DNA of 11,296 nt, from the NCBI GenBank assembly GCA_003511885.1, contig DOIX01000033.1, forward strand, positions 1 through 11,296, written 5' to 3'. The notes below the pieces were generated by a model that saw only the letters and a program-made list of their open reading frames with translations, was not told the origin of the DNA and did not search any database. Below are positions 7,830-11,296 of the stretch, in pieces. The translations under genes were made by a program, and so were the position numbers. The stretch is from Cyanobacteria bacterium UBA11153 (GTDB lineage Bacteria; Cyanobacteriota; Cyanobacteriia; Cyanobacteriales; Coleofasciculaceae). Each line of letters opens with the position of its first letter. Position 1 is the stretch's first letter.

Positions 7830-7929
7830 GACAATGTACAGTTTAAATGTTTCTGTCGCTTATTATGGAGTAAATTTATCGCCAAACCATCCCATCAGTA
7901 CTTTGAGAAAGTTACCAATGGCTCGATCA

Positions 7930-7953
7930 AAATTTGACGATAAAATCAAATTT
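7930..7953 (-). terminator. AT-rich palindrome downstream of sds, possible weak terminator
   Basis: AAATTTGA (7930-7937) and TCAAATTT (7946-7953) form a perfect 8-bp inverted repeat with an 8-base loop, 13 bp past the sds stop. Read on the minus strand the right arm ends in a short T-run (AATTTTGA). With almost no G-C pairs it is a weak terminator at best; it could instead be a binding site or mRNA 3'-end structure. The rest of 7655-7966 holds degenerate GGGGAAT-type repeats and no convincing gene. Confidence 0.35.
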
Positions 7954-7966
7954 ACTCCCCATTATC

Positions 7967-8938
7967 CTAATACAAACGACTCAACACATAGTCAGATAAA
8001 TCCCTCAAAGCTGTAGCACACTCTGAGGGTTTCAAAACTGTCAGATTCTCTACCGCTAACTGAGCATGGTATGCTGCAAGAGATCTAGATCTCTCTATTC
8101 CCTCACTTTCCCTGACTAAGGCTAGGGCTTGCTCGATATCATCAGGTTGAGCAAACTCCCTTTCGATGAGGACTTCCAAATAGGGTTTTTCTTCCATGGC
8201 ATATAATACTGGCACAGTGAGATTACCGCTACTTAAATCCGAACCTGCTGGCTTACCCAAGACTTCTGTCGAAGCCGTGAAGTCCAAAATATCATCCACA
8301 ATCTGAAAGGCTAATCCCAGATGACGACCGTAATTATATAGATGTTCTGCTGTCTGGAGTGAAACACCACTGAGTAAACCTGCTGACTTGGAACTATTGG
8401 CAATCAGGGACGCTGTTTTATTATAGGTTTTCTCCAGATAGGCTTCCATGGTAGTTGTCGTATCAAACCGATTCAGCCCTTGCTGAATTTCTCCTTCTGC
8501 CATATCCTTAATCACTTGGGAAAGTAACTTGACAACTTCTAAGTTATCTAAATTGGCTAGATACCAGGCAGATTGACCGAATAAGAAATCCCCAGCTAGT
8601 ACGGCTACGCGATTGTTAAATAAGCTATTAACAGTCGGTACATTCCGGCGTACTTCCGCTTCATCAACTACATCGTCATGGACTAATGAAGCGGTGTGAA
8701 TCATTTCTGTAATTTCCGCTAACCGTCGGTGACGTGGGGTAATGTCCGAGTCTAACATGGTTGCCCGTGAAATTAACAGGACAACTGCTGGTCTAACTCG
8801 TTTACCTCCAGCCCCAAACAAATGTTCGGCAGCAGCATAGAGGATGGGGTGACGCGCACCCACTAGGTTTTTCAAGTTCTCGGTAAGGAGACACAAGTCG
8901 GCTTCAACAGGGGAAAAAAGGGAGGTGACTGAGGTCAT
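7967..8938 (-). CDS. sds: Solanesyl diphosphate synthase (long-chain trans-prenyltransferase)
   Basis: A 323-residue prenyl diphosphate synthase that condenses isopentenyl diphosphate units onto an allylic primer, giving the C45 chain used for plastoquinone in cyanobacteria. Visible motifs: GGKRVRP (44-50) for pyrophosphate binding, the first Asp-rich motif DDVVDE (Asp88, Asp89, Asp92), GDFLF (116-120), KTASL (174-178), and the second Asp-rich motif DDILDF (Asp215, Asp216, Asp219) preceded by FQIV, with GKPAGSDL at 228-235. Small Ala83 and Ser84, five and four residues before the first Asp motif, fit a long-chain product. All catalytic residues are present and the length is typical. The name sds rests on strong similarity to cyanobacterial enzymes; the exact chain length is inferred. 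The ATG at 8938 has no clear Shine-Dalgarno sequence. The gene stands alone, convergent with the WD40 gene. Confidence 0.95.
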   Translation of the reverse strand: MTSVTSLFSPVEADLCLLTENLKNLVGARHPILYAAAEHLFGAGGKRVRPAVVLLISRATMLDSDITPRHRRLAEITEMIHTASLVHDDVVDEAEVRRNVPTVNSLFNNRVAVLAGDFLFGQSAWYLANLDNLEVVKLLSQVIKDMAEGEIQQGLNRFDTTTTMEAYLEKTYNKTASLIANSSKSAGLLSGVSLQTAEHLYNYGRHLGLAFQIVDDILDFTASTEVLGKPAGSDLSSGNLTVPVLYAMEEKPYLEVLIEREFAQPDDIEQALALVRESEGIERSRSLAAYHAQLAVENLTVLKPSECATALRDLSDYVLSRLY

Positions 8939-9604
8939 GGATTGGGCGACTCAGAGGTTTAGTTACGAAAGTTTACATATTCTTTCTTAATTTTAAGCGA
9001 AGCCTCCCCGGTAGGGAAATCTTGTTTGAGTGAGAAGCCAGGGGTAGGGGGACAGCGGATGCCGCAGTGGGGGTAGCACAGGAGATGCCCAGGTGGGGAG
9101 CAGGGAGAGAGTTGAAACTCATTGCCGATTGTGGATGCTTCAAAATTAAATGAGAAAAATTGTTTCGCGATCGCAAATTTTGTGTTATCTTAAAAATTAA
9201 GGGTTTCAAAAAATTATAGGGAAATAGCCGAAAAACTCCGTGACTTTAGTCCGGTAAGAATAGGCAGTTTTTTCCTTAAAAAAGCCATGATATCGTTAAT
9301 GAGTCAGTACAAGACATAAAAACCTACTCCCAGACTGGAGGAAAGTATACGACCGAATAGAGCTAAGTGTAAGGATAGGATGGCAACCCTTCTTTATCGT
9401 AGAAGGATTCCGCTCTGTAACCCGATCGAGAGGGATATTAATGCGGCAAAGTCTGAATATTTACTGTGTCTTTAGATAGGGGAGTGTCAATAAATTAATT
9501 GATTCTGAGGTGGTGGGCAAAAATTAAGATCTCACGTCAGATGTTTGGGGTGTGTTTGCTCGGGCAGCGCAAGCCTAAATCGGTAGGATGACAACTCAGT
9601 ATTT
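8939..9604. other. Intergenic stretch without a convincing gene; several small hairpins
   Basis: 666 bp between sds and the small ORFs. 9041-9105 is G-rich with degenerate GGGGAGCAGGGAG-like repeats. A HIP1 site is at 9167. From 9260 several short stems appear: GGC-N-TTTTTT/AAAAAA-GCC near 9263-9285, CTCC/GGAG near 9327-9340, and AGAGC (9359-9363) with GCTCT (9412-9416) enclosing CCTTCT (9388-9393)/AGAAGG (9401-9406). These might belong to an untranslated RNA, but I match no known family (RNase P RNA, tmRNA, SRP RNA and the glutamine riboswitch motif do not fit). No tRNA-like sequence is seen. Confidence 0.5.
9380..9475 (+). CDS. Very small candidate ORF, 31 codons
   Basis: ATG at 9380 is preceded by AAGGA four bases upstream and opens 31 codons beginning MATLLYRRRIPL. 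The first residues faintly recall the L-x-YRG start of cyanobacterial DUF4278 proteins, but the rest does not, so it may be a decayed fragment, a real tiny ORF or chance. A 6-bp hairpin lies within its first codons. Confidence 0.15.
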   Translation: MATLLYRRRIPLCNPIERDINAAKSEYLLCL

Positions 9605-9820
9605 TTATTGAGGTTGTTCTTTTTCATGACATAATCGGAAACATAGATACTGAGAAATTTCCTGCCTAAATGTACCGAAGGATTTTCCTTCCAGGTTTAC
9701 GGGATATTTAAGGTAATTAAGGTAATAGCCTACGGCTGTAACCAAGGTAATAGCCAAGGTAACAGCCAATCCACAGGGGATATCAATATATTTCCTGGTG
9801 TTTTCTCTTGGCAGCTTCAT
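9605..9820 (-). CDS. Possible small single-span membrane protein, 71 residues
   Basis: A candidate only. Read from ATG 9820 (an in-frame TTG at 9826 is possible), it has a basic N-terminus (MKLPRENTRKYIDIP), one hydrophobic stretch at ~17-38 (GLAVTLAITLVTAVGYYLNY), and a polar tail with two Cys residues near FRLCHEKEQ. The N-to-C charge pattern fits a membrane protein with its N-terminus in the cytoplasm. Codon use is not odd. Against it: no Shine-Dalgarno sequence, and the hydrophobic stretch is encoded by degenerate AAGGTAATAGCC repeats, which could create such a segment by chance. It is divergent from the small ORF at 9905 and lies downstream of an 11-codon ORF with a strong ribosome-binding site. 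I do not recognise the family. Confidence 0.35.
   Translation of the reverse strand: MKLPRENTRKYIDIPCGLAVTLAITLVTAVGYYLNYLKYPVNLEGKSFGTFRQEISQYLCFRLCHEKEQPQ
9710..9767. repeat. Degenerate AAGGTAATAGCC direct and inverted repeats
   Basis: AAGGTAATT (9710-9718), AAGGTAATAGCC (9719-9730), AAGGTAATAGCC (9744-9755) and AAGGTAACAGCC (9756-9767) are direct copies. GGCTGTAACC (9734-9743), between them, is an inverted copy of GGTAACAGCC (9758-9767) with one mismatch. The block encodes the hydrophobic segment of the minus-strand small ORF. Confidence 0.75.
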
Positions 9821-9855
9821 TATCAACTAAGGATTTGGTTGTATTGTGTTGTTGC

Positions 9856-9891
9856 CTAAAACGATATTGGAATTTTTATTTCCATAGCCAT
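9856..9891 (-). CDS. Eleven-codon ORF with a consensus Shine-Dalgarno sequence
   Basis: On the minus strand AAGGAGG (9898-9904), the best ribosome-binding site in the window, sits six bases before an ATG that opens MAMEIKIPISF and then a stop. The candidate 71-residue membrane ORF starts 35 bases further on. A leader peptide is possible; chance cannot be excluded. Confidence 0.2.
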   Translation of the reverse strand: MAMEIKIPISF

Positions 9892-9904
9892 AGCGTACCT
9901 CCTT

Positions 9905-10105
9905 ATGAATTATAATGATATGCCTGTACTTATTCCTATTTTAGCGACTGGGTATCTGTTAACAGTTTATATCCTGTTAATCCTAGCGCAATGGACGGCA
10001 AAGAATGCCCGATATCTTGCCAATTCAGCGACGGCTTCTGCTGTTACTTATGGGGCAAGAGATTCTACACTACAAAGCAACGACATAGATTCTACTGACA
10101 GTTGA
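9905..10105 (+). CDS. Small single-span membrane protein, 66 residues, unknown family
   Basis: The protein opens with MNYNDMPVLIPILATGYLL; the hydrophobic span covers ~8-27, followed by QWTAKNARYLAN and a polar Ser/Thr/Asp tail ending STDS. Size and layout resemble the many small thylakoid or plasma-membrane subunits of cyanobacteria, but I cannot match it to a known one. No Shine-Dalgarno sequence precedes the ATG; the bases just before it are CCTCCTT, the complement of a ribosome-binding site. The last two codons and the stop TGA lie inside the TGACAGT heptamer array (10096 onward), so the C-terminus may have been reset by repeat expansion. It converges on the pentapeptide-repeat gene. Moderate confidence that it is translated. 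Confidence 0.5.
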   Translation: MNYNDMPVLIPILATGYLLTVYILLILAQWTAKNARYLANSATASAVTYGARDSTLQSNDIDSTDS

Positions 10106-10147
10106 CAGTTGACAGTTGACAGTTGACAGTTGTCAATTGTCAATTGC
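10096..10147. repeat. Heptamer array TGACAGT x5 followed by inverted-type TGTCAAT x2
   Basis: Five perfect TGACAGT units (10096-10130) run directly into two TGTCAAT units (10131-10144). The second set is nearly the reverse complement of the first, with C-to-T changes that still allow G-U pairing in RNA, so transcripts could fold into a hairpin. The array overlaps the last two codons and stop of the 66-residue ORF and separates it from the convergent pentapeptide gene, a position suited to a bidirectional terminator, although no T-run is present. Confidence 0.88.
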
Positions 10148-10191
10148 TAATAAATCTTCCACACTCCCTACTTTCCACTCCCTACTCCTAA

Positions 10192-11274
10192 TTACTGACA
10201 ACCTTGCTGAGATTTTGAGCCATCGGGCATAGTTGCCTCGCATAAATCGGCACTTCTCAGGTCAACATCTTCAAGTTTAGCACCTTTAAGGAAAGCATTT
10301 CTGAGGATTGTTCCTTGTAATTTAGCTTCGGTAAAATCGGCATTACTAAGGTTGGCATTACTCAAATCAGCATTACTTAAATTAGCTTTGATTAAGTTGG
10401 CGTTAACTAAACTAGTATCGCTCAAGTTAGTCTTGATAAAATTAGCACCGTTCAAATTTGTATAATTAAGATTTGCGCCATTCAAATTCGCGCTATCGAG
10501 TGTAGCACCCGTCAGATTAGCATTGACTAATTTAGTGCCTCTGAGGTTAGTATTAGTTAAATTTACTTCTGTTAAGTCAGCACCTCCCAAAAAGGCATCT
10601 TCTAAGTCACTATTGGTGACGCTAGCATTTTTCAGGGAAGCATTACCTAAATTAGCCTCTCTCAAGTTAACATAATTTAAGTCCGCACGCTCGAATATAG
10701 TACCGAGTAAAATATTCCGTTTCAGATTTGCACCATTTAAGTTAGCACGACTGAGATTTGCGCCCCTCAAATCGGCATTAAGTAGATTTGCGCCACTTAA
10801 GTTAGCATCTCTCAAATTGGTAAGGAGACGGAGATGGGCGTTACTCAAATTAGCGTTACTCAAGTTGGCATTATTCAAGTTAGCGCTGCTTAAATTGGCG
10901 GCACTGAGGTTAGCACCGCTTAAGTTAGCATTAATCATATTCGCATCACCAAAATTTGCCTTACTTAAGTTGGCATTACTGAGGTTGGAATTAATTAGGT
11001 TAACTCCAACTAAGTTAGCATTGAAGAGATTTACACCGATGAGGTTGGCATCACTCAAGTCGGCATCGCTCAGATTCGCTTCGATGAGATTGGCATAACT
11101 GAGGTTGATTTTGCTGAGGTAAGCACCCTTTAAGTTAATTCCTCTCAATTCGCATCTTTCACAGCTACCGTTAGTCTGTAGTTGGGGAAAGCGATTGAGA
11201 TTTTGGGCGTTGATTTGAGTGGCTAATCCTAAAGATATGAGGAGGTAAGAGGTGAGAGGTAAGCTGTTACGCAT
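10192..11274 (-). CDS. Secreted pentapeptide-repeat protein
   Basis: A 360-residue protein. Residues 1-23 look like a signal peptide (MRN, hydrophobic core LTSYLLISLGLA, then INA before QNL), so export to the periplasm or thylakoid lumen is likely. A Cys pair follows (Cys38, Cys41 in SCERCELRG). From ~47 to ~344 the sequence is almost entirely A-[ND]-L-x-x pentapeptides, about 60 copies, which fold as a right-handed quadrilateral beta-helix. The run is in one register up to residue 150, then gains one residue at ~151 (HLRLLTNLRDANL) and continues shifted by one. It ends with CEATMPDGSKSQQGC, a closing motif common in cyanobacterial members. The role of such lumenal proteins is mostly unknown. 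The ATG at 11274 has no evident Shine-Dalgarno sequence, and only 22 bases of upstream sequence are in the window. Confidence 0.9.
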   Translation of the reverse strand: MRNSLPLTSYLLISLGLATQINAQNLNRFPQLQTNGSCERCELRGINLKGAYLSKINLSYANLIEANLSDADLSDANLIGVNLFNANLVGVNLINSNLSNANLSKANFGDANMINANLSGANLSAANLSSANLNNANLSNANLSNAHLRLLTNLRDANLSGANLLNADLRGANLSRANLNGANLKRNILLGTIFERADLNYVNLREANLGNASLKNASVTNSDLEDAFLGGADLTEVNLTNTNLRGTKLVNANLTGATLDSANLNGANLNYTNLNGANFIKTNLSDTSLVNANLIKANLSNADLSNANLSNADFTEAKLQGTILRNAFLKGAKLEDVDLRSADLCEATMPDGSKSQQGCQ

Positions 11275-11296
11275 TTAATTTATCTGTTTTGAATGA

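Noticed and set aside
7828..8016. Open frame of 62 codons on the plus strand running into the 3' end of sds
   Set aside because: It needs a TTG start located in the T-run of the terminator-like hairpin, overlaps sds by 50 bp on the other strand, and the product looks non-protein-like.
9041..9105. G-quadruplex candidate from five G-runs
   Set aside because: The loops between the runs are about 2, 17, 21 and 4 bases, too uneven for a canonical quadruplex; the runs fit the common degenerate G-rich cyanobacterial spacer repeats.
8973..9209. Open frame of 78 codons on the minus strand upstream of sds
   Set aside because: It runs through G-rich degenerate repeats, has no ribosome-binding site, and its product is low-complexity without a recognisable domain.
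9301..9420. Glutamine-type riboswitch upstream of a small gene
   Set aside because: The expected conserved core (a GGACGGAAGTAGG-like segment paired with CGTTCATC) is not present.
10817..11098. Open frame on the plus strand with Leu-Ala-Leu-Lys repeats
   Set aside because: It is the antisense of the 15-bp pentapeptide repeats, whose periodicity keeps the opposite frame open; there is no independent coding evidence.

Overview
The window reads as chromosomal DNA from a cyanobacterium, most likely a filamentous one. Supporting signs are seven copies of the HIP1 octamer GCGATCGC (two of them overlapping), several short tandem arrays with a 7-bp unit, a cyanobacterial-type solanesyl diphosphate synthase, a hetZ-patU pair, and WD40 and pentapeptide-repeat proteins. 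HetZ/PatU are known from heterocyst patterning in Anabaena but also occur in filamentous species without heterocysts, so the pair does not show that this organism makes heterocysts.

Layout. Positions 131-5657 (minus strand) hold, in order of transcription, hetZ, patU, a large membrane protein of the TgpA/transglutaminase-like type and an Uma2-family PD-(D/E)XK protein. hetZ and patU overlap by 8 bp and look translationally coupled. The membrane protein follows after a 252-bp gap and Uma2 after a further 63 bp. Positions 5803-7654 (plus) hold a short conserved-type hypothetical protein and a zinc-ribbon/seven-bladed WD40 protein, divergent from hetZ. The 145-bp hetZ upstream gap is largely filled with two heptamer arrays. 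The WD40 gene converges on sds (7967-8938, minus), with a terminator-like hairpin and an AT-rich palindrome between them. Positions 8939-9604 carry no convincing gene but contain several small hairpins. Positions 9605-10105 hold two small ORFs, each with one predicted membrane segment, facing away from each other. A heptamer array then supplies the stop codon of the plus-strand ORF and separates it from a convergent secreted pentapeptide-repeat protein (10192-11274, minus).

Functional reading. The window mixes a regulatory pair (hetZ-patU), an isoprenoid gene for the quinone side chain (sds), an envelope protein of the transglutaminase superfamily and two repeat-scaffold proteins. There is no sign of a phage, a CRISPR array, an insertion sequence or a classical defence island. 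The most striking sequence-level observation is that the transglutaminase-like protein has Pro and Tyr where the catalytic Cys and His are expected, so it looks like a pseudo-enzyme. The least explained part is 9200-10150, with two small membrane ORFs, a strong Shine-Dalgarno sequence before an 11-codon ORF, nested repeats and possible structured RNA.
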